Shown: positions 19,021 to 27,906 of the stretch, in pieces
Numbering within the stretch: position 1 is the stretch's first letter
Layout of the letters: each line of letters opens with the position of its first letter
Assembly: GCA_023910675.1 (NCBI GenBank)
Contig: JAAVWC010000022.1
Location: 1 to 61,971 of the forward strand
Direction: 5' to 3'
DNA length: 61,971 nt
Source: Gemmatimonas sp.
GTDB taxonomy: Bacteria > Gemmatimonadota > Gemmatimonadetes > Gemmatimonadales > Gemmatimonadaceae
The notes under the pieces: generated by a model
The model's input: the letters and a program-made list of their open reading frames with translations, nothing else
Databases searched by the model: none
Told to the model about the DNA's origin: nothing
Made by a program: the position numbers and the translations under genes

Positions 19021-19851
19021 ATGAGATTCGTATCGGTCGTTCTGGTGGCCTCAATCGTGAGCGTCTCCGTCATCCGCGCGCAGCGGACGCCGGTGATCGC
19101 GAACGTGAGTATTGGAAATCCGGTCCGCGGACTTGCACTGATGACCGCGTTCGCGGATTCGCTTCCGGCGTACAGCGGGAACGGGTTACGCTGTGTGTCC
19201 TGCCATCTCGACAACGGCACCAACAACGCGGCAATGCCATGGAACGGCAGTGCCGCGCGCTATCCGCGCTTCCGCGCGCGTCCTGCCTATGAAGAGTCGC
19301 TCGCACGTCGCGTCAACGAGTGTATCGCGCGCAGCCTTGCGGGCCGAATGTTGCCGGAGCGTAGCCGAGATATGCGCGACATGGTCGCGTACATCGAGTC
19401 ACTGCGCGAGCGGGCGCGATCGACAGGGGGGGACACGGTGCGCGTGAGCGGCGACGGTCGGCGCGGCCGCGAGGGCTATGCGGCCAACTGTGCGCGCTGC
19501 CATGGTGCGGCGGGGCAGGGCATGGGCATCAATCCGCCGCTCTGGGGGGCTGGCAGCTTCTCCATTGGGGCCGGCATGGCTCGGCACTTCACCTTCGCGA
19601 CCTTCATTCGCCACAACATGCCGTTCGACCAACGTGGCTCGCTGTCACCGCAGCAGGCAGCGGACATCGCGGCGTACGTGTTGTCGCAGCCGCGTCAGGA
19701 CCATCCGGGCAAGGAGCGTGACTGGCCGCGAGGTGATGCGCCGCTGGACGTCGCGTACGCCACCGATGGTGCTCGCCGTGCGGGACGAGCCATCCCGTCG
19801 CCACGTCCGCTGCTCACTCGTCGTCTCTCGCCCGACTCTCTCGCCCGATGA
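19021..19851 (+). CDS. Diheme c-type cytochrome resembling thiosulfate dehydrogenase TsdA
   Basis: 276 residues from ATG 19021, with in-frame ATGs at 19009 and 19015. A Sec signal peptide covers about residues 1-20 (cleavage near IRA/Q). Two heme-binding CXXCH motifs lie at 58-62 (CVSCH) and 157-161 (CARCH). Between them, RVNECIARS puts a Cys at residue 101, where TsdA has its unusual Cys axial ligand to heme 1. After heme 2, FIRHNMPF offers Met200 as a ligand. LRC.SCHLDNGT and PPLWGAGSFSIGAGMAR also match TsdA style. TsdA couples two thiosulfates to tetrathionate, or the reverse. The stop overlaps the next gene. Fold is good; substrate is inferred. Confidence 0.75.
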   Translation: MRFVSVVLVASIVSVSVIRAQRTPVIANVSIGNPVRGLALMTAFADSLPAYSGNGLRCVSCHLDNGTNNAAMPWNGSAARYPRFRARPAYEESLARRVNECIARSLAGRMLPERSRDMRDMVAYIESLRERARSTGGDTVRVSGDGRRGREGYAANCARCHGAAGQGMGINPPLWGAGSFSIGAGMARHFTFATFIRHNMPFDQRGSLSPQQAADIAAYVLSQPRQDHPGKERDWPRGDAPLDVAYATDGARRAGRAIPSPRPLLTRRLSPDSLAR

Positions 19852-20300
19852 CCACCGGTACCGCGCGTCGCGATTGCCTTGGCCGGCTTGCCGCGATCGG
19901 CGCGGCCATCAGCGTGTTGCCGGCGCAAGCCGTTGGTGCCGCTGCGGCTAATGCCGTTGTCGAAGACCCATGGATGAAGCGCATCACCGGCACGCACTGG
20001 GCCAAGTACCCCACGATCGGGGAAATCATGGGGATGCCGGGGGACCGCAGCCCCATGCGGGATGCGATTGCGACGCTCGCCTCGCAGAAGGTGATAGTGC
20101 TGGCCTGCGCCAATTCCATTCGCGCATCGGGGGGTCGTTTCCTTCCACCCGATCAGCGCGCCGATCGCGACCGCGTCACCAGCTTCGGCGAAGAAGTGCG
20201 CGCCAACCTGTTGCCGGGCGTCGAAGTGGTACCCGCCATGATCGTTTCGCTGCAGCAAGCGCGGGAACGAGCGTGCCGGTACATCTATGCCGGCGGCTGA
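19848..20300 (+). CDS. DsrE-like protein with Tat-type signal peptide
   Basis: 150 residues. The N-terminus has twin arginines (ARRDCLGRL, residues 6-14) and a hydrophobic stretch to about residue 26, suggesting Tat export. The rest resembles the DsrE/DsrF-like small-protein fold: an ATLASQKVIVLACANSI strand with a central Cys, then GVEVVPAMIVSLQQARE and a short C-terminal strand YIYAGG. DsrE-type proteins carry or transfer sulfur. ATG overlaps the cytochrome stop (ATGA), so the two are translationally coupled. Family assignment is moderate; role is inferred from the neighbour. Confidence 0.6.
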   Translation: MTTGTARRDCLGRLAAIGAAISVLPAQAVGAAAANAVVEDPWMKRITGTHWAKYPTIGEIMGMPGDRSPMRDAIATLASQKVIVLACANSIRASGGRFLPPDQRADRDRVTSFGEEVRANLLPGVEVVPAMIVSLQQARERACRYIYAGG

Positions 20301-20331
20301 GCGGGAGCGCCCAGTGCGGAGACGTCGGAGA

Positions 20332-20531
20332 TTTACCTGAGAGCCGAGACGTCAGAGCTCAGAATTCAGCTCTGGATAGGCGTGAGAGTCGAGTCACGCA
20401 GCTGCGAGCGGCCAGGACCTGCGGTGGCGGTCTCCCCAACCGCGGGTCCTCACTTCTCACCCCTGCGTGACTCGACTCTCACGCCTATCCGGAGCTGAGT
20501 TCTGAGTTCTGAGTGCTCAGATCTCAGTAAA
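20332..20531. repeat. 200-nt nested near-perfect palindrome
   Basis: The core arms 20358-20401 and 20463-20506 are reverse complements over 44 nt with two mismatches, both compatible with G-U pairing in one orientation. Inside, 20414-20425 pairs with 20439-20450 (11 of 12). Outside, 20332-20357 pairs imperfectly with 20507-20531 and the ends are TTTAC/GTAAA. A motif of about 12 nt (GAGACGTCxGAG) also occurs twice around the left edge. It fills most of the 239-nt gap between a + strand gene and the convergent dcd. It could be a bidirectional terminator, a MITE-like element or a structured RNA. Confidence 0.9.
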
Positions 20532-20539
20532 GAGCGAAG

Positions 20540-21094
20540 TTAGATGCGGGGCAGGGTCACGCCGTGCTGTCCCTGATACTTCCCCTTCTTGTCGCCATAG
20601 CTGACTTCCGGTTCTTCGTCACCCGTGAAGAACACCACCTGCGCAATGCCCTCGTTCGAATAGATCTTCGCGGGCAGCGGCGTGGTATTGGAAATCTCGA
20701 GCGTCACGTAACCTTCCCATTCCGGTTCGAAGGGCGTGACGTTGGTGATGATGCCACAGCGCGCGTAGGTGCTCTTGCCGACCGTGAGCGTCAGCACATT
20801 GCGCGGAATACGGAAGTACTCGACACTGCGGGCGAGGGCGAACGAATTGGGGGGGACGATACAGACGTCGCCCTCGAACTCTACAAAGCTCTTCGGATCG
20901 AACTGCTTCGGGTCGACCACCGAGCTCAGCACGTTGGTAAAGATCCGATACTCGGATGCCACCCGCATGTCGTAGCCGTATGAGCTGACGCCATAGGAGA
21001 TGACGCCTTCGCGCACCTGGCGATCCTCGAACGGTTCGATCATGCCGTGTTCGCGCGCCATGCGTGTGATCCAGCGGTCTGAGCAGAGCCCCAT
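20540..21094 (-). CDS. dcd: dCTP deaminase
   Basis: Deaminates dCTP to dUTP for thymidylate supply. 184 residues from ATG at 21094 (MGLCSDRWI), the start matching the family's usual M-x-SDRWI; a longer frame begins at a TTG upstream. Conserved blocks: [37 protein letters not shown], the active-site [10 protein letters not shown] and [19 protein letters not shown]. It is one of only two - strand genes here and converges on the sulfur-type pair across the palindrome. Confidence 0.96.
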   Translation of the reverse strand: MGLCSDRWITRMAREHGMIEPFEDRQVREGVISYGVSSYGYDMRVASEYRIFTNVLSSVVDPKQFDPKSFVEFEGDVCIVPPNSFALARSVEYFRIPRNVLTLTVGKSTYARCGIITNVTPFEPEWEGYVTLEISNTTPLPAKIYSNEGIAQVVFFTGDEEPEVSYGDKKGKYQGQHGVTLPRI

Positions 21095-21222
21095 GGGGTG
21101 AGTAGAGCAGGAGGGTTGGATGGTCCGCATTCGGACCAACCGGTCCAAAATGCGCGGCGCTCGGGGCGCCGAGACAAGTAAGTGAAGTGTACTGCCGAGT
21201 GGCGGAGCCTGCCAAAACAGCT

Positions 21223-21252
21223 TTGACGGTTACTTCACACAAAAACAATAAC
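21223..21252 (+). promoter_or_regulatory. Candidate promoter of the nuo operon
   Basis: TTGACG (21223-21228) and AATAAC (21247-21252) are 18 nt apart in an AT-richer patch between dcd and nuoA. A 5' leader of about 100 nt would result. It contains an 8-bp perfect hairpin (21312-21319 with 21329-21336, 9-nt loop) some 25 nt before the nuoA ATG. The rest of the 267-nt gap shows nothing else I can name. Confidence 0.45.
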
Positions 21253-21361
21253 ACATGCTGTTGAGGGATCCTGGTCCCGTTGGTAGCTTCCTCCTGCGTT
21301 TGTGAATTGTTTCACGAAGTCACTCCCCCTTCGTGATCTGTTGGTTCCCTGCTGCGCCGCG

Positions 21362-21766
21362 ATGCTACGCACATATCTCCCGGTCCTGCTCCTCCTGGGC
21401 TTCGTCATCCTGAACGCGGTGCTGATCCTTGGCATCGCGCACCTCATCACGAAGGCACAGCCGACCGCGGTCAAATCGCAACCGTATGAGTCTGGCATCA
21501 GCCCCCTCGGCGATGCCCGCGAGCGATTCTCGGTCAAGTTCTATCTCGTCGCCATGTTGTTCATCGTCTTCGATATCGAGACGGTGTTCATGATTCCGTG
21601 GGGCGTGCACTATCGGCAGCTCTCTTGTCACGTACCGCTGGTGGCGAATGCCTGTCCCAGCGGACAGCTGTCGTTCTTCGGCCTCGGGGAGATGCTGGTC
21701 TTCGCCTTCATCCTCCTGGTCGGATTCCTTTATGTCTGGAAGAAGGGAGCGCTGACGTGGGACTGA
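21362..21766 (+). CDS. nuoA: NADH-quinone oxidoreductase subunit A
   Basis: Membrane subunit of complex I near the quinone site. 134 residues from ATG 21362 with three membrane segments. Conserved [32 protein letters not shown] carries the Asp/Glu pair in the second segment. The loop before the last segment has a short Cys-containing insert ([15 protein letters not shown]). First gene of a 14-gene nuo operon; its end overlaps nuoB by 10 nt. Confidence 0.95.
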   Translation: MLRTYLPVLLLLGFVILNAVLILGIAHLITKAQPTAVKSQPYESGISPLGDARERFSVKFYLVAMLFIVFDIETVFMIPWGVHYRQLSCHVPLVANACPSGQLSFFGLGEMLVFAFILLVGFLYVWKKGALTWD

Positions 21767-22383
21767 TTCCCGCTAACGACTCGCGCCTCGTTCAGGGCGA
21801 TCCCGCCGCACAAGATGGCTGGGTGACCACGCGCCTCGACTTTCTGGTCAACTGGGCGCGCGCCGGCTCGCTCTGGCCCATGCCCTTCGGTACCGCCTGT
21901 TGCGCCATCGAGTTCATGGCGACCGCGGCCAGCCGCTACGATCTGTCGCGTTTCGGCATGGAACGGCTGAGTTACTCGCCGCGTCAAGCCGACGTACTGC
22001 TGTGCGCCGGCCGCGTGCCGCTCAAGCTCGCGCCGGTGTTGCGACGCATTTATCAGCAGATGCCGCAACCCAAGTGGGTCATCGCCATGGGCGCCTGCGC
22101 GTCCACCGGCGGCATGTTCGACAACTATGCCGTGGTGCAGGGCATCGACACGATCATCCCCGTCGATGTGTACGTGCCCGGTTGTCCGCCTCGCCCGGAA
22201 GCGCTGATGCATGGCATCATCATGCTGCAGAAGAAGGTCATGCAGGAGCGCCTCAAGGACAGCACGCGGCATGTCGAGATCGAGCCTGATCCCACGAGTC
22301 AGTTGTACATCCCGCCATCGCGAATCGACGAACTGTCCGAGCCGTTCGGCAACTCCGTACATCAAACCCGATCGGCACCGTGA
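21757..22383 (+). CDS. nuoB: NADH-quinone oxidoreductase subunit B
   Basis: Carries cluster N2, the last Fe-S centre before quinone. 208 residues from GTG 21757. Cluster ligands are the adjacent cysteines in [10 protein letters not shown], the Cys in [13 protein letters not shown] and the Cys in [11 protein letters not shown]. The ~40-residue tail after the core is variable. The stop overlaps the nuoC GTG start. Confidence 0.96.
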   Translation: MGLIPANDSRLVQGDPAAQDGWVTTRLDFLVNWARAGSLWPMPFGTACCAIEFMATAASRYDLSRFGMERLSYSPRQADVLLCAGRVPLKLAPVLRRIYQQMPQPKWVIAMGACASTGGMFDNYAVVQGIDTIIPVDVYVPGCPPRPEALMHGIIMLQKKVMQERLKDSTRHVEIEPDPTSQLYIPPSRIDELSEPFGNSVHQTRSAP

Positions 22384-23123
22384 CCGTCCCCGTGCCTACC
22401 GGTTCTGAGGCGCTCGTCGCCCCGTCGCCCATGGCGGCGGTGGCGTCTGACGCGCATGGGATGCCCATCACGCCCGTCAACGTGCCGCGGATCGGCGCGC
22501 CTGCCAATCCGACCGCCGCGGTGCTGGCGTCCCGTTTCGGGAGTGCCGTCCTACGCTCCGAAGTCATCTGGGGGGAGACCACCGTCTTCGTCACACGGGA
22601 ATCGCTGCACGAGATCGTGCGATTCCTGCACGACGACCCCACCGAGCGATACGACTACCTCGTCGACGTCACCGCCGTGGAGTATCGAGACGGTGATCGT
22701 CCCCTCGAAGTCGTGTGGCATCTGCGCGCCTTGGCGAACCGGCGGTTTCTCCGTCTGAAGGTCGAGCTGCCCAAGCGCGGCGCGCTGTGGGTCCCCAGCA
22801 TTTTCGACATTTACAGCGGCGCCGATTGGCTCGAGCGCGAGTGCTTCGACATGTTCGGCATTCGCTTTGAAGGACACCCCGACCTGCGCAGGCTCCTCAT
22901 GTGGGAGCAGTACCGCGAGGGGTATCCGTTGCGGAAAGACTTCCCACTCCGTGGTCGGTTTTCGCGCGCCGAGCAACTCAAGCAGGCGCTCGCTGCCGAC
23001 CCCGAAGCGCGGTACTCCATGGAAGAGCTCAGCATCGCCGATGCCTTCGACTCGTTGCCGCAGGACATGAAGCAGCGACTGGCCGACCACGCAGCGACCG
23101 ACAAGCTGGAGGAAGGCGAATGA
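22380..23123 (+). CDS. nuoC: NADH-quinone oxidoreductase subunit C
   Basis: Peripheral-arm subunit, 247 residues from GTG 22380, not fused to NuoD. Conserved part: [12 protein letters not shown], the [10 protein letters not shown] strand and the signature [20 protein letters not shown]. It carries an N-terminal extension of about 40 Ala/Pro/Val-rich residues before the fold and a short acidic helix after it. Start and end overlap its neighbours by 4 nt. Confidence 0.95.
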   Translation: MTVPVPTGSEALVAPSPMAAVASDAHGMPITPVNVPRIGAPANPTAAVLASRFGSAVLRSEVIWGETTVFVTRESLHEIVRFLHDDPTERYDYLVDVTAVEYRDGDRPLEVVWHLRALANRRFLRLKVELPKRGALWVPSIFDIYSGADWLERECFDMFGIRFEGHPDLRRLLMWEQYREGYPLRKDFPLRGRFSRAEQLKQALAADPEARYSMEELSIADAFDSLPQDMKQRLADHAATDKLEEGE

Positions 23124-24442
23124 GCGCGCGGCGCACCATCGAAGTGGCGCTCGGCACCAGCGGCCTCGACGCGCAGGGGCAGCCGCTTCGCGCGGCACTC
23201 ACCGCGCAGGGCGGACGCGCGCTGGCTGTTGACGCACCGTCGGCACTCGCGATGCAAACGGCCGAGCCTGAGCTCGAAGCCGACCACATGCTCATCAACA
23301 TCGGCCCTCAGCACCCGGCAACGCATGGCGTGTTGCGACTGGTGCTGGAGCTCGATGGCGAGACGGTGGTGCGGTGCATTCCGCACATCGGGTATCTGCA
23401 CTGCGGCTTCGAGAAGATCGGCGAGTACCGTCAGTACAATCAGATCATCCCGTGGACGGACCGCGAGGATTATCTCAATTCGCCTGGCAACAATGTCGCG
23501 TTCGTCCTGGGTGCGGAGCGGTTGTTCGGCGTCGGGATGACAGAGCGGACCAAAGTACTGCGCGTCATTCTCATGGAGCTGTCGCGCATCATCTCGCACC
23601 TGGTGTGGCTCGGCACGACGTCGGTGGACATCGGCGCGTTCACGCCGTTCCTCTGGCTGTATCAGGAGCGCGAGAACGTATACAACCTGCTTGAAGGGTG
23701 GGTGGGTGCGCGACTGACCACGACCGCTACACGCGTGGGCGGCATGGCCGCGGATATTCCGGACGGGTGGCTCGATGGTCTACGGGCGTTCCTCAAGGGA
23801 TTCCCCAAGACGCTCGAAGAGTCCGTCGGCATGCTCGAGACCAACGCCATCTGGGCCGGGCGTACGGTGGGCCTTGGTGCGATGAACGCCCAGGAAGCGG
23901 TCAACGCCGGGTTGTCCGGGCCAATGCTGCGCGCGTCGGGCGTCGCGTACGATGTGCGGAAGGATTTCCCGTACCTCGACTACGAGACGTACGACTTCGA
24001 TGTCCCGGTCGGCACCCAGGGGGACGTCTACGATCGGTTTCTCGTGCGCGTCGAGGAGATGCGCCAGAGCGTGCGCATTCTCGAGCAGGCGCTGCGTCGT
24101 CTGCCGGACGGCCCGATCAACATCGACGATCCGCGACTTATACTGCCGCCCAAGCACAAGGCGACGAGTGAGATGGAAAGCATGATCCACCACTTCAAGC
24201 TCGTCATGGAAGGGCCACGTCCGCCTGCCGGCGAGTGTTACGTGCCCGTCGAAAGCCCCAAGGGTGAGAAGGGCTACTACTTCGTCAGCGACGGTAGTTC
24301 CAAACCAGTGCGGTGGCGCATTCGTCCGCCGTCATTCGTGAACCTCTCGGCCATCCCCCGCATGGTGGAAGGCCATCTGCTTTCTGACGTGATTGCCATC
24401 AACGCCAGCATCGACATCGTGATGGGAGAAATCGACCGGTGA
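23120..24442 (+). CDS. nuoD: NADH-quinone oxidoreductase subunit D
   Basis: 49-kDa subunit forming the quinone pocket. 440 residues from ATG 23120. Key segments: NIGPQHPATHGVLR with the quinone-binding His, HIGYLHCGFEKI and the C-terminal GE.DR end. About 50 N-terminal residues precede the conserved core. Overlaps nuoC and nuoE by 4 nt each. Confidence 0.97.
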   Translation: MSARRTIEVALGTSGLDAQGQPLRAALTAQGGRALAVDAPSALAMQTAEPELEADHMLINIGPQHPATHGVLRLVLELDGETVVRCIPHIGYLHCGFEKIGEYRQYNQIIPWTDREDYLNSPGNNVAFVLGAERLFGVGMTERTKVLRVILMELSRIISHLVWLGTTSVDIGAFTPFLWLYQERENVYNLLEGWVGARLTTTATRVGGMAADIPDGWLDGLRAFLKGFPKTLEESVGMLETNAIWAGRTVGLGAMNAQEAVNAGLSGPMLRASGVAYDVRKDFPYLDYETYDFDVPVGTQGDVYDRFLVRVEEMRQSVRILEQALRRLPDGPINIDDPRLILPPKHKATSEMESMIHHFKLVMEGPRPPAGECYVPVESPKGEKGYYFVSDGSSKPVRWRIRPPSFVNLSAIPRMVEGHLLSDVIAINASIDIVMGEIDR

Positions 24443-24990
24443 GTCACGGCCCATCTGCCAGTGGGGGCGCGCTAGTCGCCGCCCCGCCACATGGTCATCA
24501 TCACGAGGCGCCGCACGAACCCGTGTTCGTCGGGGACGCGCGCACGCAGCTCGACACGATTCTGTCGCGCTATCCCACAAAGCAGGCGGCGTTGTTGCCG
24601 GCGCTGTGGATGCTGCAGGACGCGCGCGGCTGGGTGAGCGACAAGGGGATCGAAGAGATTGCGTCGATCCTCGAGATCACCCCGGCGTACATCAAGGGCG
24701 TCGTCAGTTTCTACACCATGTATCACCAGCATCCGGTGGGGCGCCATTTCATTCAAGTGTGCACCACGACACCGTGCAACATCTGCGGTGCGGAAGATGT
24801 GGTGAAGAGTTTTCTCGAACACACCGGCTGCGCCGACCTCGGGCTGACCAGCCCCGATGGCAAGTTTACCGTCATCGAGGTGGAGTGCCTCGGCGCTTGT
24901 GGTTTCGCCACGCCGGTCATGATCAACAACGACTTCATCGAATCCGTGACACCGGAGTCGGTGCCGCGCGTTCTGTCGGAGCTGAAGTAA
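24439..24990 (+). CDS. nuoE: NADH-quinone oxidoreductase subunit E
   Basis: Thioredoxin-like subunit holding [2Fe-2S] cluster N1a. 183 residues from GTG 24439. Ligands: C-x4-C in CTTTPC and C-x3-C in ECLGAC. The first ~30 residues are unusual, with a His-rich stretch (PPHGHHHEAPHEP) absent from most NuoE. ATG of nuoF overlaps the stop by one base. Confidence 0.95.
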   Translation: MSHGPSASGGALVAAPPHGHHHEAPHEPVFVGDARTQLDTILSRYPTKQAALLPALWMLQDARGWVSDKGIEEIASILEITPAYIKGVVSFYTMYHQHPVGRHFIQVCTTTPCNICGAEDVVKSFLEHTGCADLGLTSPDGKFTVIEVECLGACGFATPVMINNDFIESVTPESVPRVLSELK

Positions 24991-26318
24991 TGGGGTATCC
25001 GCATCCGTCCCATCCGCGTGAATCGCCGATTCTTTCCAAGTACTTCGGCGATCCCGAGGCGCGCACCCTCAGTGGGTGGCGTGCCCGTGGCGGGTATGAA
25101 GCCCTCGAGAAGGCGCTCTTTACCGACCCACAGGAACTGCAGACGATCGTGAAGGATTCCGGGCTGCGCGGTCGCGGCGGCGCCGGATTCCCGACGGGCA
25201 TGAAATGGTCATTCATGAAGCCCGATGGCAAGACGCACTATCTCTGCTGCAACGCGGACGAATCCGAACCGGGGACGTTCAAAGATCGCGAGATCATGCG
25301 CTGGACTCCGCATGGCTTGGTGGAAGGGGTCGCGCTTGGGGCGCATACGATCTACGCGGAAACGGCGTACATCTACATTCGCGGCGAGTTCACCGAACCG
25401 TACGCGCGCGTGACCAAGGCGGTCGATGAGGCCTATGCCGCCGGTATTCTTGGGGCGAACGCGATGGGCAGCGGAAAGCGCGTGGACGTCCACGTGCATC
25501 GCGGTGCCGGGGCGTACATCTGCGGCGAAGAAACGGCGCTGATGAATTCGCTGGAAGGGCGGCGCGGCAACCCGCGCATCAAGCCGCCGTTTCCGGCAGT
25601 CGCCGGGTTGTTCGGCAAGCCAACCACGATCAATAATGTGGAGACGCTCACCACCGTCCCGTACATCATCAAGCATGGTGCGGAGTGGTACAAGCAATTC
25701 GGGCGCCCGGACAACCCCAAGAGCATCGGCACCAAGCTGTTCTCGGTGTGCGGCAATATCACACGTCCGGGCAACTACGAAGTTGCCCTCGGCTTTCCGT
25801 TCAAGGAGTTCCTGTACGAGCTCTGCGGCGGTCCGCTGCCTGGTCGGCAGATCAAGGCGGTCATCCCCGGCGGCTCGTCGGTCCCCATTCTGACGCGCGA
25901 AGAAGCCGAAGGCGCGATCATGGACTATGAGGGGATGGTCGCTGCGGGCACGATGCTCGGCTCCGGTGGGGCCATCGTATTCGACGATCGGCAGTGCATG
26001 GTTCGCCAGATCGCGCGCCTGACGCGCTTTTATGCGCACGAGAGCTGCGCGCAGTGCTCACAGTGCCGCGAAGGCACGGCGTGGATCACGCGCATCATGG
26101 AGCGCATTCGCGACAATCAGGGCACGATGGACGATCTCGACACGCTGGTGTCCATTGCCGATGGCATGAGCGGCAAGACGATCTGCGTGTTGAGTGACTC
26201 GTGCGCGACGCCGGTGGTGTCGGGTCTCAAGAAGTTCCGGCACGAGTTCGAGGCAAAGATCGCGGCGAATCCGTCGATGGTTACCGTTCCCGGGGCGCTC
26301 CGCGCCTCGGCGGCGTGA
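24990..26318 (+). CDS. nuoF: NADH-quinone oxidoreductase subunit F
   Basis: Binds NADH, FMN and cluster N3. 442 residues from ATG 24990. Motifs: RGRGGAGFPTG nucleotide loop, CNADESEPGTFKDR FMN site, GAGAYICGEETAL and the N3 ligands ESCAQCSQCREG with a later Cys in KTICVLSD. Normal length. Seven nt separate it from nuoG. Confidence 0.97.
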   Translation: MGYPHPSHPRESPILSKYFGDPEARTLSGWRARGGYEALEKALFTDPQELQTIVKDSGLRGRGGAGFPTGMKWSFMKPDGKTHYLCCNADESEPGTFKDREIMRWTPHGLVEGVALGAHTIYAETAYIYIRGEFTEPYARVTKAVDEAYAAGILGANAMGSGKRVDVHVHRGAGAYICGEETALMNSLEGRRGNPRIKPPFPAVAGLFGKPTTINNVETLTTVPYIIKHGAEWYKQFGRPDNPKSIGTKLFSVCGNITRPGNYEVALGFPFKEFLYELCGGPLPGRQIKAVIPGGSSVPILTREEAEGAIMDYEGMVAAGTMLGSGGAIVFDDRQCMVRQIARLTRFYAHESCAQCSQCREGTAWITRIMERIRDNQGTMDDLDTLVSIADGMSGKTICVLSDSCATPVVSGLKKFRHEFEAKIAANPSMVTVPGALRASAA

Positions 26319-26325
26319 GGGGACA

Positions 26326-27906
26326 ATGGCTGACGTGAAGATGGTATCGCTCACGATCGAAGGTCGTCCGGTCACGGTCCCGGACGGTATGTCGATTCTG
26401 GAAGCGGCGAAGACCGCCGGTGTTCTCGTGCCGCACTACTGCTACCACCCGGGTCTCCCGGTGGCCGGCGTGTGCCGCATGTGTCTGGTCGAAGTGGAGA
26501 AGATGCCGAAGTTGGCGCCTGCGTGCGCCACCACGGTCATGGAAGGGCAGGTCGTACACGTCCACTCCCCCAAGGCGCTCGACGCGCGCCAGGGCGTGTT
26601 GGAATTCCTGCTCATCAATCACCCGCTCGACTGCCCGATCTGCGATCAGGCGGGCGAGTGTGAGTTGCAGGACTACACCTTCGCCGAAGGGCGTGCCGAT
26701 TCACGTTATCGTGAGCCGAAGCGCTTCAATCCCGTCGAAGATTTCGGCGGCGATGTGCTGTACGTGCAGAACCGGTGCATTCTCTGTACGCGGTGTGTGC
26801 GCTTCATGGGCGACGTGGCACAGGAGCCGGTTCTCAACGTCTCCGAGCGCGGCGACCGGGCGTTCATCGGCAAGGCGGAAGGTCACGACCTGACGAATCC
26901 GTGGGCTGGCAACGTCATTGACTTGTGCCCGGTTGGCGCCTTGCTCAGCAAGGATTTCCTCAACAAGGCACGCGCCTGGGAGCTCGATCGGGCGCCTACC
27001 ATTTGCACCGGTTGCAGTCAAGGGTGCAATGCGGTCGCCGAAACGCGTGACAACGTTCCGGTTCGTCTCAAGCCTCGTCCCAACGACGCGGTGAATCAGT
27101 ATTACATGTGCGAGGTCGGGCGTCAGACGTATCGCGACTTCGCTCGACGTGATCGTGCAGACCAGCCGATGGTCCGCCAGCACGGCGCCCTCGCCATCGC
27201 CGACTGGGAAGATGCGATTGCTGCTGGCGTGCGCGCCCTGAGCGGGACTCGCGTCACGGTGTTGGCGTCGCCCAATCTGTCGAACGAAGCGTTGTTTCTG
27301 TTGCAGCAACTGGTCGCCCAGCTGAAGGGGCAGGGGACGTTCCGCGTCGTGCGCGGCGATGTGGTGCCGCTCCCGGGCGCGCCTGACCTCGCCCTCCGCG
27401 CTGAGCGTGCGGCGAACGCCACCGGCGCCCGCCTGCTCGGGTTTTCGGAAGTGGAGACGGTGGCGGACGCGTCGCGACTGGGCGACGCCTTGCTGGTCGT
27501 TGGTGATGCCCTCGACGACGTGTCGGCGGCCGATCTCGCGGGGCTGTCGTCGCTCGTGTACATCGGCACGACGCTCCCTGCCGTCGCGGCGCAGTTGGCG
27601 ACCGTGGTATTGCCCATCACGACGACCATCGAAGAAGAAGGGACATTTACGAACCTGCGTGGGCGCGTACAGCGCTTCCTGCAGGCGCGTACCGCCCCCG
27701 GCGTGGCCCGGCCAACCTGGTACGTGTTGGCCGATCTGGTCGCGGCGGCCGGTGGCAATGGTCAGTACTTCCTGCCGTCCGAAGTGTTTACCGCGCTCGC
27801 GGCCTCGCAGCCGGCCTTCGCCGGTCTCGAGTACGAAGCGCTGGGGCTACGCGGATTGCCCGTGCTGGAGCAGGGTGTTGAAGCGGCAGCCGGGGTGAGC
27901 GCATGA
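26326..27906 (+). CDS. nuoG: NADH-quinone oxidoreductase subunit G (short form, N7 ligands kept)
   Basis: Iron-sulfur subunit of 526 residues, shorter than the ~780-900 of many bacteria. C39, C50, C53 and C67 bind the [2Fe-2S] cluster N1b. H99, C103, C106 and C112 bind N5. C151, C154, C157 and C201 bind N4. C227-x2-C230-x3-C234-x27-C262 matches exactly the optional cluster N7 motif. The C-terminal molybdopterin-type domain is truncated. The stop overlaps nuoH. Confidence 0.95.
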   Translation: MADVKMVSLTIEGRPVTVPDGMSILEAAKTAGVLVPHYCYHPGLPVAGVCRMCLVEVEKMPKLAPACATTVMEGQVVHVHSPKALDARQGVLEFLLINHPLDCPICDQAGECELQDYTFAEGRADSRYREPKRFNPVEDFGGDVLYVQNRCILCTRCVRFMGDVAQEPVLNVSERGDRAFIGKAEGHDLTNPWAGNVIDLCPVGALLSKDFLNKARAWELDRAPTICTGCSQGCNAVAETRDNVPVRLKPRPNDAVNQYYMCEVGRQTYRDFARRDRADQPMVRQHGALAIADWEDAIAAGVRALSGTRVTVLASPNLSNEALFLLQQLVAQLKGQGTFRVVRGDVVPLPGAPDLALRAERAANATGARLLGFSEVETVADASRLGDALLVVGDALDDVSAADLAGLSSLVYIGTTLPAVAAQLATVVLPITTTIEEEGTFTNLRGRVQRFLQARTAPGVARPTWYVLADLVAAAGGNGQYFLPSEVFTALAASQPAFAGLEYEALGLRGLPVLEQGVEAAAGVSA

